From: Roseovarius dicentrarchi
Lineage (GTDB): Bacteria; Pseudomonadota; Alphaproteobacteria; Rhodobacterales; Rhodobacteraceae
Reading direction: 5' to 3'
Assembly (NCBI RefSeq): GCF_003316635.1
Contig: NZ_QNQP01000007.1
Location: 89,925-153,924 of the forward strand
DNA length: 64,000 nucleotides
In this document: positions 25,228 through 34,172 of the stretch, piece after piece
How the letters are laid out: every line of letters begins with the position of its first letter
How positions within the stretch are numbered: position 1 is the first letter of the stretch
Made by a program: the position numbers and the translations under genes
Notes under the pieces: generated by a model
The model's input: the letters and a program-made list of their open reading frames with translations, nothing else
The model's database searches: none
What the model was told of the DNA's origin: nothing

Positions 25228-26288
25228 CCCCGCTGGCGCAAACGCTGATCGCGCAGATTGCCGAATGCGGGCCGATGACGCTGGCCGAATATATGGCGCA
25301 TTGCCTGATGCATCCCGAACACGGCTACTACGCCACGCGCGACCCGCTGGGCGCGGGCGGCGATTTCACCACCGCGCCCGAAATCAGCCAGATGTTCGGC
25401 GAGTTGATCGGGCTGTCACTGGCCCAAACATGGCTGGATCAGGGCGCGCCGGCCCCTTTCGTGCTGGTCGAACCGGGACCGGGACGCGGCACGCTGATGG
25501 CCGACATCCTACGCGCCACCCGCGCCGTCCCCGGCTTTCACGCCGCCGCCCGGGTGCATCTGGTCGAAACATCGCGCCCCCTGCGCGCCACGCAGGCGGC
25601 GGCGCTGGCAGGCGCCAGCCCGGTCTGGCACGATGCGGTACAGACGCTGCCGGATCTGCCGCTCTTTATGGTGGCGAATGAATTTTTCGACGCGCTGCCC
25701 ATCCGGCAGGCCCAGCGCGACGGCGCGGAATGGCGCGAGCGGATGGTCGGGCGCGATGGCGACAGGCTGATTCCCGGCCTTGCCGCGCCCAGTGTCCTGC
25801 CGCCGCTGGCCCACCGGCTGGACGATACCAAGGACGGCGACATCGTCGAATTCTCGCCCGCCGCCACGCATATCGCCGCCCATATCGGTGCGCAGATCGC
25901 GCAGCGGGGCGGCGCGGCGCTGATTGTCGATTACGGCGACTGGCGCAGCGTCGGCGATACCTTTCAGGCCCTGCGTGCCCACGCCCCCGCCGACCCGTTT
26001 GACGCCCCCGGCACCGCCGATCTGACCGCCCATGTCGATTTCGAGGCGCTGGCCCGCGCCGCCGCCCCCGCGCGCCACAGCCGCCTGACCCCGCAAGGCG
26101 TGTTTCTGGAGCGTCTTGGCATCACCCCGCGCGCGCAAAAGCTGGCGCAAACGCTTGTCGGCGATGCACGGGACGCGCATGTCGCCGCACATCGACGCTT
26201 GACGCATCCCGCGGAAATGGGGACGCTGTTCAAGGTGATGGCCCTTTATCCCGAAGGCGCCGCACCGCCGCCGGGACTGTCCGAATGA
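25224..26288 (+). CDS. SAM-dependent methyltransferase, MidA/NDUFAF7 family
   Basis: 354 aa. The N-terminus ([20 protein letters not shown], then [19 protein letters not shown]) is the hallmark of the family. The SAM region includes [18 protein letters not shown] near residue 75, and NEFFDALP marks the central block. The mitochondrial member NDUFAF7 methylates an arginine of complex I NDUFS2. The bacterial role is probably similar but is not shown here. It lies between lgt and pgeF with overlaps on both sides. Confidence 0.9.
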   Translation: MTPLAQTLIAQIAECGPMTLAEYMAHCLMHPEHGYYATRDPLGAGGDFTTAPEISQMFGELIGLSLAQTWLDQGAPAPFVLVEPGPGRGTLMADILRATRAVPGFHAAARVHLVETSRPLRATQAAALAGASPVWHDAVQTLPDLPLFMVANEFFDALPIRQAQRDGAEWRERMVGRDGDRLIPGLAAPSVLPPLAHRLDDTKDGDIVEFSPAATHIAAHIGAQIAQRGGAALIVDYGDWRSVGDTFQALRAHAPADPFDAPGTADLTAHVDFEALARAAAPARHSRLTPQGVFLERLGITPRAQKLAQTLVGDARDAHVAAHRRLTHPAEMGTLFKVMALYPEGAAPPPGLSE

Positions 26289-27052
26289 CGCTGGAAATTC
26301 TGACCGCAAACAGCCTTGCCCCCGTGCGTCACGGGTTCTTTACCCGCCGGGGCGGTGCATCCTCGGGCATTTTTACCGGGCTGAATTGCGGGCTGGGATC
26401 GTCGGACCAACAGGAAATCGTCACCATTAACCGCGCGCGGGTCGCGGCCGCCATGCAGGTGCCACCCGATCATCTGCTGACCGTGCATCAGATCCATTCG
26501 GCCACCGCCCTGCCGGTGGATGCGCCAATCACCGCCCCCATTTCCGAGCGGCCCCGCGCCGATGCGATGGTCACGGCCACGCCGGGCCTTGCGCTGGCCG
26601 TGCTGACCGCCGATTGCCAGCCGGTGCTGTTTGCCGATGCACAGGCAGGCGTGATCGGCGCCGCCCATGCCGGATGGCGCGGCGCACTGGACGGCGTGCT
26701 GGACGCGACCATCATCGCGATGGAGGGGCTCGGCGCCACCCGCGCCAATATCGCCGCCGTCATTGGCCCCACGATCAGTCAGGCCGCATATGAGGTCAGC
26801 CCCGAGTTCATGCAGGATTTTCTGGCCACCGACAGCGAAAATGCCCGGTTTTTCACCGAAGGCGCCCCCGGCAAGATGCAGTTCAACCTGCCCGGCTTTG
26901 GACTGGCCCGGTTGCGCGGCGCGGGCATCGGGCGGGCGGAATGGACCGGCCACTGCACGTACACAGACGAGGAACGGTTCTACTCATACCGCCGCGCCAC
27001 CCACCGGGCCGAGGCCGACTACGGCAGGCAGATCGCCGCCATTTGCCTCTAG
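26285..27052 (+). CDS. pgeF: peptidoglycan editing factor PgeF (multicopper laccase-domain family)
   Basis: 255 aa. Conserved metal-site motifs are GFFTRRGGASSGIFTGLN at residues 14-31, LTADCQPVLFAD near 107 and AHAGWRGALDGVL near 125. The end reads FYSYRRATHRAEADYGRQ. PgeF is reported to remove L-Ser misincorporated in peptidoglycan precursors, and relatives act as purine nucleoside phosphorylases. The start overlaps the preceding stop (ATGA). It is the last gene of the lgt operon. Confidence 0.92.
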   Translation: MTLEILTANSLAPVRHGFFTRRGGASSGIFTGLNCGLGSSDQQEIVTINRARVAAAMQVPPDHLLTVHQIHSATALPVDAPITAPISERPRADAMVTATPGLALAVLTADCQPVLFADAQAGVIGAAHAGWRGALDGVLDATIIAMEGLGATRANIAAVIGPTISQAAYEVSPEFMQDFLATDSENARFFTEGAPGKMQFNLPGFGLARLRGAGIGRAEWTGHCTYTDEERFYSYRRATHRAEADYGRQIAAICL

Positions 27053-27280
27053 GCCCTGATGGCCGCGCGGAATGTGGCAATTCCAAGCCGCGCCAGGCCG
27101 CACCCCAGACGCTAAACCATTGAATTCCAACGCCCGCGGCAGGCGCCAGAAAATTCGCGAATTTTCTCGCCCGCCGCGCCGCTGCCGCCTGTGTGTCAAA
27201 TCTTGGCCGCAAAGCGATGGCACATTCTGCTCAGACCAAATCAACAGATCCGCATCGCGGGCAGCCTGAGGAGCGAGCGA

Positions 27281-27433
27281 ATGAGCCATACCCCCAAACC
27301 CCAAAGACGCTGGATGACCACCGCACTGCAAAGCAGCGCGCAGCCAATGCCGGCCCTGCCCTTCAAGCGCGGCCAGCGCGCGATCACGGCGCGCACCGCA
27401 CAGACGGCTGCCAAACTGCAACGCCGCGCCTGA
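27281..27433 (+). CDS. small basic protein, unknown
   Basis: 50 aa, strongly basic, Ala/Gln/Arg-rich (SHTPKPQRRWMTTALQ at the start, TARTAQTAAKLQRRA at the end). GAGGAGCGAGCG precedes the ATG, a fair ribosome site. It lies in the 535-bp gap between pgeF and the Hint-domain gene. I do not recognise a family; the coding call rests on the start context and composition. Confidence 0.45.
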   Translation: MSHTPKPQRRWMTTALQSSAQPMPALPFKRGQRAITARTAQTAAKLQRRA

Positions 27434-27587
27434 AACGACCGATCCCGGCCATCCATTTCGATGCCCGCACCTGTCAAACAGCGTGGCCACCGGCCTTTGT
27501 TGCGCCCCGGCGGCCCGCCCTCCGCACGCCTTATTTCCGGCGCGTCTGAACGCGGCACATATTTATTCAGCCAAAAGGCAGTTCATC

Positions 27588-28352
27588 ATGGTTTATACAC
27601 CATCCGCGCAAAACCTTGTCAGCGCCCTGCGCACGCAGCCCCTGCCGCCCGCATACCGGCGCGGCACGCCTGTATATGACCGCCAAGAGCCGGGCCAGAT
27701 CGCGCGCACCCTGTTTCAGCGCAATGACGGCAGCATTGAGGAGGCGCGTCACATCCTGCCTGCCATGCCTGTCTTTACAGCCGCATTTTCCGCCTTCGCG
27801 CGCGGCACGCTGATCGCCACAACGCGCGGCCCCGTCGCGGTCGAAGATTTGCAGCCCGGCATCAAGGTCCTGACGAACGAGCGCGGCCCCTCGCCCCTGC
27901 TCTGGATCGGGTCAATGTCGCTGCGCCCCGCGCCAACGCCCGGCGGCCCGGCGCGCCTGACGCGGATCATGACCGGCGCGCTGGGAATGGGCCGGCCCAT
28001 GGTCGATCTGATGACCGGCCCCGGCGCGCGCATCGCACAGCGCGGCACGGCGCGCCCGGATCATGTATTGCGTCCGGTCCATGACCTGATTGATGGCAAC
28101 AGCGTCATTGCCATCACTCCGCCCGGTACGGTCGATCTGTATCATATCGCGCTGCACCGCCATGCGACGATCACCGCAGCCGGGCTGACGGTGGAGACGT
28201 ACCACCCCGGCCCCGGTTTCGAAGCGGGACTGAACCATCAGCAACTGGCGCAGTTCCTGGCCCTCTTTCCGCATATACGCCGCCCGGCCGATTTCGGCAG
28301 CCTTGCCCATCCGCGCAGCGCATTCGGCCAGCCAAATCGCCAGATGGCCTGA
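27588..28352 (+). CDS. Hint-domain protein (Rhodobacteraceae type)
   Basis: 254 aa from ATG 27588. The middle third (about residues 70-195) is a Hedgehog/intein-like Hint domain beginning FARGTLIATTRGPVAVEDLQPGIKVLT and including ARPDHVLRP. In splicing-active inteins position 1 is Cys or Ser; here the block begins around Ala-Phe-Ala-Arg, so autoprocessing cannot be assumed. A second Hint protein lies at 38465. The function of this family is unknown. Confidence 0.78.
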   Translation: MVYTPSAQNLVSALRTQPLPPAYRRGTPVYDRQEPGQIARTLFQRNDGSIEEARHILPAMPVFTAAFSAFARGTLIATTRGPVAVEDLQPGIKVLTNERGPSPLLWIGSMSLRPAPTPGGPARLTRIMTGALGMGRPMVDLMTGPGARIAQRGTARPDHVLRPVHDLIDGNSVIAITPPGTVDLYHIALHRHATITAAGLTVETYHPGPGFEAGLNHQQLAQFLALFPHIRRPADFGSLAHPRSAFGQPNRQMA

Positions 28353-28370
28353 CGGGGGCAGACACGTCGC

Positions 28371-28871
28371 TCAGGCGTCGCGGGCCAGCCGCTCTTCCAA
28401 TACCTCGAACGGCACGCCCGGCTGGTCCTTGGCGTCGCGTATGACCAGCGCGGTCTTGACGCTGGCCACATTCGCCGCCGCCGTCAGCTCTTCGGTCAGG
28501 AACCGCTGAAACGTGCTCAGATCCGGCGCCACGCATTTCAGGATGAAATCCACCTCGCCATTCAGCATGTGACATTCGCGCACCAACGGCCAGTCACGGC
28601 AGCGCGCCTCGAACGCGCTCAGGTCTGCCTCGGCCTGGCTTTGCAGGCCGACATTGGCAAACACCTGCACCTCGAAGCCCAATTCACGCGGATCGACATC
28701 GGCGTGATAGCCGCGAATAAATCCGGCCTCCTCCAACGTGCGCACCCGGCGCAGACAGGGCGGCGCTGAAATTCCGACACGCTTGGCCAGTTCCACATTG
28801 GTCATGCGCCCGTCCGCCTGAAGTTCGGCCAGAATTTTTCGGTCGATCGGGTCCAGACGGGTCGTCGCCAT
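28371..28871 (-). CDS. Lrp/AsnC family transcriptional regulator
   Basis: 166 aa. The N-terminal winged helix-turn-helix is LDPIDRKILAELQADGRMTNVELAKRVGIS (residues 6-35). The C-terminal RAM ligand/oligomerisation domain contains GEVDFILKCVAPDL. Members are often feast/famine or amino-acid-specific regulators; the target is unknown here. It is divergent from trxB with a 205-bp gap. Confidence 0.92.
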   Translation of the reverse strand: MATTRLDPIDRKILAELQADGRMTNVELAKRVGISAPPCLRRVRTLEEAGFIRGYHADVDPRELGFEVQVFANVGLQSQAEADLSAFEARCRDWPLVRECHMLNGEVDFILKCVAPDLSTFQRFLTEELTAAANVASVKTALVIRDAKDQPGVPFEVLEERLARDA

Positions 28872-29076
28872 TGCTCACCTGCTTACTGGTTGAATTTCGC
28901 GATTGTTATACCAACCACGGTGCCCTGCGCAATAATCTATCGCTGCGGCGCAATATACTTGCGCGGAATATGCGCATGGCGCGGGGAATGCAAGGGCGCA
29001 TTACGGGGGGTTTCACCATGACCCTGCCGTGTCTATATCAGGCGCAACATACGCAGTTTATCGAAAGGGCAGGCAC

Positions 29077-30072
29077 ATGGCCAAGACGAAAAAGACCAAG
29101 GTTCTGATCATCGGCTCCGGCCCCGCGGGCTATACCGCCGCCGTCTATGCCAGCCGCGCCATGCTGGAGCCGGTTCTGGTGCAGGGGATCGAGCCGGGCG
29201 GCCAGCTGACCACCACGACCGAGGTCGAAAACTGGCCCGGCGATACCGAAGTGCAGGGCCCCGATCTGATGGTGCGGATGGAAGCCCACGCAAAGGCGAT
29301 GGGCGCCGAAGTCATCGGTGACATCATCAGCAGCATTGATTTCTCCAAACGCCCCTATGTCTGCCAGTCCGATAGCGGCACCGAGTATATCGCCGATGCG
29401 ATCATCCTGTGCACTGGCGCCCGCGCCAAGTGGCTGGGCCTGCCCAGCGAGGAGAAGTTCAAGGGCTTTGGCGTGTCGGCATGTGCCACCTGCGACGGCT
29501 TCTTCTATCGCGGTCAGGAAATCGTCGTTGTCGGCGGCGGCAATACGGCGGTAGAAGAGGCGCTGTTTCTGACCAATTTCGCCTCCAAGGTGACGCTGAT
29601 CCACCGCCGCGATGAATTGCGCGCCGAGCGTATCCTGATCGACCGGTTGGAGAAGAACCCGAAAATCCATCCCGTCTGGTTCCACGAGCTGGAGGAGGTC
29701 TATGGCACCGATGCCCCTCTCGGTGTCGAGGGTGTCAAGGTGCGGCACGTGAAAACCGGCGAAATCACCGACATCCCGGCCAAGGGCGTGTTCATCGCCA
29801 TCGGACACGCCCCCTCGAACGAGCTGGTCAAGGATGTGCTGGAAACCCATATGGGCGGCTACGTCGTCACCAAACCCGACAGCACGGAAACGTCCCTGCC
29901 CGGCGTCTTTGCCGCGGGCGATCTGACAGATCACAAATACCGCCAGGCCGTCACCAGCGCCGGCATGGGCTGCATGGCCGCGTTGGAGGCAGAGCGCTGG
30001 CTGGCCGAACACGGCATGGCCGAGAACGAGGACATGGTCGAGGCGGCGCCGGAGGATGCAAATGTCACATGA
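29077..30072 (+). CDS. trxB: thioredoxin-disulfide reductase
   Basis: 331 aa. The FAD motif GSGPAGYTAAVYASRA is near residue 11, the redox-active CATC in SACATCDGFF near 140, the NADPH motif VVGGGNTAVEEALF near 156, and the FAD signature GVFAAGDLTDHKYRQAVTSAG near 285. It reduces thioredoxin with NADPH. The ATG at 29077 begins MAKTKKTKV. The tail overlaps the downstream RraB-like gene, so the two are likely co-transcribed. Confidence 0.95.
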   Translation: MAKTKKTKVLIIGSGPAGYTAAVYASRAMLEPVLVQGIEPGGQLTTTTEVENWPGDTEVQGPDLMVRMEAHAKAMGAEVIGDIISSIDFSKRPYVCQSDSGTEYIADAIILCTGARAKWLGLPSEEKFKGFGVSACATCDGFFYRGQEIVVVGGGNTAVEEALFLTNFASKVTLIHRRDELRAERILIDRLEKNPKIHPVWFHELEEVYGTDAPLGVEGVKVRHVKTGEITDIPAKGVFIAIGHAPSNELVKDVLETHMGGYVVTKPDSTETSLPGVFAAGDLTDHKYRQAVTSAGMGCMAALEAERWLAEHGMAENEDMVEAAPEDANVT

Positions 30073-30388
30073 TTTTGACGCCCAGCGCGCAGAAACCTAC
30101 GCCGTATTCGAGGATATTCAGGCCGAGGCCGACCTGCCCGACATCGCCGATATCGACTATGCCTTTACCGCAGGGGACAGCGCCGACTGGGACGCAGCCG
30201 AGGCCGCGCTGAGCGAGGCAGGCTTTGAATGCGAGCCGGTAGAGGATGATGACGGCACCCCCTACCTTGCCGCCTGCCTGCCCGATCAGCCCCTGACCGC
30301 CATGGCCATCTGGCTGGGCGAGGAGGCCGCGACGCGGCTGGCGATGCCGCATGGCTTCCTGCCTGACGGCTGGGGGTTTTCGGCCTAG
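30062..30388 (+). CDS. RraB-like (RNase E inhibitor domain) acidic protein
   Basis: 108 aa, acidic, soluble. The start at ATG 30062 (MSHDFDAQRAETYAVFEDIQ) is preferred because GGAG lies 7 bases upstream, whereas the ATG at 30056 is too close. The pattern of two alpha/beta repeats resembles the ribonuclease E inhibitor RraB/DUF695 group, a tentative match. It overlaps the end of trxB. Confidence 0.6.
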   Translation: MSHDFDAQRAETYAVFEDIQAEADLPDIADIDYAFTAGDSADWDAAEAALSEAGFECEPVEDDDGTPYLAACLPDQPLTAMAIWLGEEAATRLAMPHGFLPDGWGFSA

Positions 30389-30408
30389 CGGGCTCATATC
30401 GAAACGCT

Positions 30409-30434
30409 GCCCGCCTGCCGCAGCGCAGGCGGGC
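30409..30434. terminator. bidirectional hairpin between convergent genes
   Basis: GCCCGCCTGC, loop CGCAGC, GCAGGCGGGC: a perfect 10-bp GC stem between the trxB operon end and the glycosyltransferase end. There is no strong T-run on either side. Confidence 0.55.
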
Positions 30435-30440
30435 GGGCGC

Positions 30441-31301
30441 TTATTCCAGAACGGCGCGGGCGGCGCGGCCGTAAAGATCGCCGTAATCTGCCGCCGCAGG
30501 GCGCATGGCGCGCAGCGCAGGCAGGCGCGCGCTGTAATCCTCGTCACTTGCCGCCTGAATGGCCGCGCGCAGATCAGCCTCATCCTCGCAGATGATCATT
30601 CCGGATGTGTCAAAGAAATCAGCGATATTGGGACAGCCCCAGTAAATCGGCACGGTCTGGCACAGGATCGCGTCAACCAGCTTTTCGGTGAAATAATTCC
30701 GCTCGCGCACATTCTCGATCACGACCGAATAGCGATAGGGCGCCAGCCCCTCGGCCTTGGCCGCGAACGGCTTGTAGCCGCGCCCCATCACATCCAGATC
30801 CACGCCGGCGCCGCCTGCCCAATCGACGATCGCATGGCGCAGCACATGCCCGTCCTGCGACCGCTTGCTGGAGGCGATCAGCGACGTCATGCGCGCTTTG
30901 GTCGTGTCCACGTCTTGCCATTCGGACACCCAAGTGCCGCCAAAGGGGAAAAAATATCCGTTCGGAATGTCCGCCAGCAGCGCGGCATCATGAGTCAGCA
31001 CCCGGTAAAACCGCCGGTGCGACCGGCGCAGAGAGGCCAGATGACCGCCATGAATCGCTTTGGGTTCCAGCACGGCAATGGAAACACGCGCCGCTGTGCC
31101 GAATCCGGGGCGCCAATGCAGGGTCTTGCGTGGAAACACGATCAGGTGGTCCTGCGGCGCCAGATCCCGCAACGTGCGGCCTCCAATACCCTCCGGCACG
31201 CCCAGCGGCCACATCAAGCGGTCCAGCGGTATGGCGCCGGGCGTCAGGCCCAGCTTCATGTCATTCGGCAGGATCGCAACTTTCGGCGCGGCTTCAACCA
31301 T
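30441..31301 (-). CDS. glycosyltransferase family 10 (fucosyltransferase-like) protein
   Basis: 286 aa. The C-terminal donor-binding signature is present: YSVVIENVRERNYFTEKLVDA followed by VPIYWGCPNI (about residues 190-225), matching the alpha-1,3-fucosyltransferase GT10 pattern. The N-terminal half is variable. It would add a sugar to a surface glycan, acting at the cytoplasmic face. It stands alone, without other polysaccharide genes, so the acceptor and sugar are unknown. Confidence 0.75.
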   Translation of the reverse strand: MVEAAPKVAILPNDMKLGLTPGAIPLDRLMWPLGVPEGIGGRTLRDLAPQDHLIVFPRKTLHWRPGFGTAARVSIAVLEPKAIHGGHLASLRRSHRRFYRVLTHDAALLADIPNGYFFPFGGTWVSEWQDVDTTKARMTSLIASSKRSQDGHVLRHAIVDWAGGAGVDLDVMGRGYKPFAAKAEGLAPYRYSVVIENVRERNYFTEKLVDAILCQTVPIYWGCPNIADFFDTSGMIICEDEADLRAAIQAASDEDYSARLPALRAMRPAAADYGDLYGRAARAVLE

Positions 31302-31405
31302 GGATCACTCCCCTTGGATCAACCCGCGCCTCTTACACGGAAAAGGCGCACCCCGGCAACAGACCGGCGCGCGCCTTTCGGCCTTCATCTTGTTTCAAAT
31401 ACTCA

Positions 31406-31437
31406 TGTCGCAGCGGCGGCCACCCGCCGCCGCGACA
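31406..31437 (-). terminator. hairpin after the DUF1150 gene
   Basis: TGTCGC-A-GCGGCGG and CCGCCGC-C-GCGACA pair over 13 bp with one internal mismatch, loop CCAC region. It lies 3 bp after the DUF1150 stop on the minus strand and is followed by ATTTGAAACAAGATGAAG, a version of the intergenic element seen at 15960. Confidence 0.55.
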
Positions 31438-31440
31438 GCT

Positions 31441-31668
31441 TTAGTGAACTGTCACCGGATCCAGGTCGTGCTGGCGCGCCAGCACGAACGCCATCTGTCG
31501 GTTGCTGACCAGTGCCAGACGCTCGCCCGCCTCGCTGTGAACGGCGTATAGCGTCTTCAACTCGCCCACCTGGCTCTGCACATCTTCGGGCAGATCCGCC
31601 ACAGCGACAGGGCGGACATATGCAATGCGGTGGCCCGCCTCATGCGGGAAGTCAAATTCGGTATCCAT
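31441..31668 (-). CDS. DUF1150 family protein
   Basis: 75 aa. Family features are RIAYVRPVAVADLP near residue 14 and LYAVHSEAGERLALVSNRQMAF in the second half. DUF1150 genes are regularly next to Hsp20 genes in alphaproteobacteria, as here, 35 bp downstream of Hsp20 on the same strand, so a role alongside the small heat-shock protein is likely. No activity is known. Confidence 0.85.
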   Translation of the reverse strand: MDTEFDFPHEAGHRIAYVRPVAVADLPEDVQSQVGELKTLYAVHSEAGERLALVSNRQMAFVLARQHDLDPVTVH

Positions 31669-31703
31669 GATCGTATCCTCCTTGAGGGTTGCCCGCTTGG
31701 GGA

Positions 31704-32123
31704 TTATTGGCCGCGTTTGTTGATCTTGATCGTCTGAACGACTGTCTCGGGCAGGGCGCGGGTCAGGTCCACATGCAGCAGACCGTTCTCCATGATCGCC
31801 GAGCCGACTTCGACCCCGTCGGCCAGAACGAAACTGCGCTGAAACTGCCGCGCGGCAATGCCGCGATGCAAAAACACCCGCTCGCAGGTATCCGCAGATT
31901 GCCGCCCCCGGATCACCAGCTGGCGATCCTCGACCGTGACCGACAGATCCTCCTCGCCAAAGCCTGCTACGGCCAGCGTGATGCGATAGGAATTGTCCGA
32001 TGTCTGTTCGATATTGAAGGGCGGATAACCTTCATTCCCGGATTTCGCGCTGCGTTCCAGCAAACGTTCCAGCTGGTCGAACCCCAGCATGTAGGGGTGT
32101 GCCCCCAATGTCATTTTCGTCAT
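31704..32123 (-). CDS. Hsp20 family small heat-shock protein
   Basis: 139 aa. The alpha-crystallin domain spans about residues 35-130: NIEQTSDNSYRITLAVAGFGEEDLSVT at its start, and RGIAARQFQRSFVLADGVEV containing the conserved R-x-F-x-L. The N-terminus (MTKMTLGAHPYMLGFDQLERLLER) is IbpA-like. It holds unfolding proteins in a refoldable state. A heat-shock-type promoter is visible upstream and DUF1150 follows. Confidence 0.92.
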   Translation of the reverse strand: MTKMTLGAHPYMLGFDQLERLLERSAKSGNEGYPPFNIEQTSDNSYRITLAVAGFGEEDLSVTVEDRQLVIRGRQSADTCERVFLHRGIAARQFQRSFVLADGVEVGSAIMENGLLHVDLTRALPETVVQTIKINKRGQ

Positions 32124-32197
32124 GTGCCACGTCCTTGCCTCAAGCGACTGGTCAGATTTCGCGCCATCCCGTCATCGGCAACGGCACCTTGGAATGA

Positions 32198-32226
32198 ATA
32201 TGGGTCTTCATCCTTTTGGGTGCAAG
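32198..32226 (-). promoter_or_regulatory. candidate sigma-32 heat-shock promoter for hsp20
   Basis: On the minus strand CTTGCA (32226-32221), 16 bases, then CCCATAT (32204-32198), close to the CTTGAA-N13-17-CCCATNT pattern. It is about 75 bp upstream of the hsp20 ATG, leaving an untranslated leader of roughly 65 bases. Confidence 0.5.
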
Positions 32227-32295
32227 GGCTATGCGGACAGTCAAATTCAGCCTATCATCTGGCGCATCTTAGCAAGTCCAAGGATTTACCCCGAT

Positions 32296-32520
32296 ATGAA
32301 CGCCTATAGCGAGCTTGCGATGAAGTCCGATGATGTGCTGCGCGTCGAGCTGGAGCAGTTCCGCCGCCAGCACCGCGATCTGGACGAGGCGATCCATGCG
32401 CTGGAGGAACGCAGCGTGCGCGATCCGCTCACCGTCAAGCGGCTGAAACAGCAGAAATTGCGCCTCAAGGATCGCATCGCCTATATCGAAGACCGGCTTT
32501 TGCCCGATATTATCGCCTGA
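32296..32520 (+). CDS. YdcH family (DUF465) protein
   Basis: 74 aa helical hairpin. The second half KRLKQQKLRLKDRIAYIEDRLLPDI is the typical DUF465/SlyX-like coiled coil, and the first helix pairs with it (RRQHRDLDEAIHALEERS). The ATG at 32296 is chosen by family length. Function unknown. It is divergent from hsp20 and 75 bp upstream of purE. Confidence 0.8.
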   Translation: MNAYSELAMKSDDVLRVELEQFRRQHRDLDEAIHALEERSVRDPLTVKRLKQQKLRLKDRIAYIEDRLLPDIIA

Positions 32521-32595
32521 AAGGCAGCGCATCGACGCTAGACGCGCCGGCGCCGCGCGACTATGGTTTGCGCCTGAATTAACGGGGGGCGCATT

Positions 32596-33084
32596 ATGCC
32601 GCAAGTGCAGGTCGGGATCATCATGGGCAGTCAATCGGACTGGCCAACGATGAAGGAGGCGGCCGATATTCTGGACGCGCTGGATGTGCCTTATGAGGCG
32701 CGCATCGTCTCGGCCCACCGCACACCTGACCGCCTGTGGTCCTATGGCAAGGAGGCCGCAGGCCGCGGCCTCAAGGCGATCATCGCGGGTGCCGGCGGTG
32801 CCGCGCATCTGCCCGGCATGATGGCATCCAAAACCCGCGTTCCGGTGATCGGCGTGCCGGTCCAGACGCGGGCGCTGTCGGGCGTCGACAGCCTTTATTC
32901 CATCGTCCAGATGCCACGCGGCTACCCCGTCGCCACCATGGCCATCGGCGCGGCCGGTGCCGCCAATGCCGGCCTGATGGCCGCCGCAATTCTGGCCAAT
33001 GACGATCCGGCGCTGGCACAGCGTCTGGATGACTGGCGCGCGGCCCTGTCCGCCTCTATCCCCGAGGAGCCTTGCAATGACTGA
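32596..33084 (+). CDS. purE: N5-carboxyaminoimidazole ribonucleotide mutase
   Basis: 162 aa. The phosphate-binding start [19 protein letters not shown] (residues 9-27) and [16 protein letters not shown] carry the catalytic Ser and His. Further on, [24 protein letters not shown] is characteristic. It converts N5-CAIR to CAIR in purine synthesis. GGGGGGCG precedes the ATG. It overlaps purK by 8 bp. Confidence 0.96.
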   Translation: MPQVQVGIIMGSQSDWPTMKEAADILDALDVPYEARIVSAHRTPDRLWSYGKEAAGRGLKAIIAGAGGAAHLPGMMASKTRVPVIGVPVQTRALSGVDSLYSIVQMPRGYPVATMAIGAAGAANAGLMAAAILANDDPALAQRLDDWRAALSASIPEEPCND

Positions 33085-34165
33085 GCCACTGACATCCGGG
33101 CCACTGAAAACCGGCGCGACCATCGGCATCCTTGGCGGAGGACAACTGGGCCGGATGCTGTCTGTCGCCGCCTCCCGCCTTGGGTTCAAGACCTGCATCT
33201 TCGAGCCGGGCGCGGATTGCCCCGCCTCCCACGTCGCCAACCGCCATATCGCCGCGCCCTATGAGGATGAAGCCGCGCTGCGCGATTTCGCCGACACCTG
33301 CGATGTGATCACCTTCGAGTTCGAGAATATCCCGACCTCGGCGCTGGATATCCTTGAAAAACTGCGCCCCGTTCACCCCAACCGCATGGCGCTGCGCGTC
33401 AGTCAGGACCGGCTGGTGGAAAAGGCGTTTCTGAACGATCTGGGCCTGAAAACAGCACCTTTCGCCGCTGTTGATGACAGCGAGGACATCAGTCAGGCGA
33501 TGGAGGAAATCGGCCTGCCTGCGATCCTGAAAACCCGCCGCTTTGGCTATGACGGCAAGGGTCAGGTGCGCCTGCGCGCGCCTGAGGATGCCGATGGCGC
33601 GCTGGCCGATATGAATGGCGCGCCCGGTATCTACGAGGGGTTCGTCGATTTCACCCACGAGGTGTCCGTAATCGCCGCGCGCAATGCGGCGGGTGATGTA
33701 TCGGTCTTCGATCCGGGGGAAAATGTGCATGAGGATGGCATCCTGCGCACCACCACCATCCCGGCCCGCCTGTCGCCGCCGCAGCGCAGTGACGCGGTGC
33801 TGCTGGCCGCCAAGATATTGAACAAGCTGGATTATGTCGGCGTCATGGGGGTCGAGCTGTTCGTGACGGCGGATGGCCTGATCGTCAACGAGATAGCCCC
33901 GCGCGTGCATAATTCCGGCCACTGGACGCAGAATGGCTGCACCGTTGACCAGTTCGAGCAGCATATTCGCGCGGTGGCCGGCTGGCCCTTGGGCGATGGC
34001 AAGCGGCATTCCAACGTGGTGATGGAAAACCTGATCGGCGACGACGTGGGCCGCGTGCCGGATCTGGCCCGCGACGGCGCCTGCGCGCTGCATCTATACG
34101 GCAAGGCCGAGGTGAAACCGGGCCGCAAGATGGGCCATGTCAACCGCGTGACAGGCCCGGCCTGA
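33077..34165 (+). CDS. purK: N5-carboxyaminoimidazole ribonucleotide synthase
   Basis: 362 aa ATP-grasp enzyme. It begins [24 protein letters not shown]. Later blocks are [12 protein letters not shown] (ATP-binding loop), [14 protein letters not shown] and [15 protein letters not shown]. It carboxylates AIR with bicarbonate and ATP, feeding PurE. Start ATG 33077 lies within purE. The gene ends 8 bp from the convergent rnr. Confidence 0.96.
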   Translation: MTEPLTSGPLKTGATIGILGGGQLGRMLSVAASRLGFKTCIFEPGADCPASHVANRHIAAPYEDEAALRDFADTCDVITFEFENIPTSALDILEKLRPVHPNRMALRVSQDRLVEKAFLNDLGLKTAPFAAVDDSEDISQAMEEIGLPAILKTRRFGYDGKGQVRLRAPEDADGALADMNGAPGIYEGFVDFTHEVSVIAARNAAGDVSVFDPGENVHEDGILRTTTIPARLSPPQRSDAVLLAAKILNKLDYVGVMGVELFVTADGLIVNEIAPRVHNSGHWTQNGCTVDQFEQHIRAVAGWPLGDGKRHSNVVMENLIGDDVGRVPDLARDGACALHLYGKAEVKPGRKMGHVNRVTGPA

Positions 34166-34172
34166 AGCCCTC

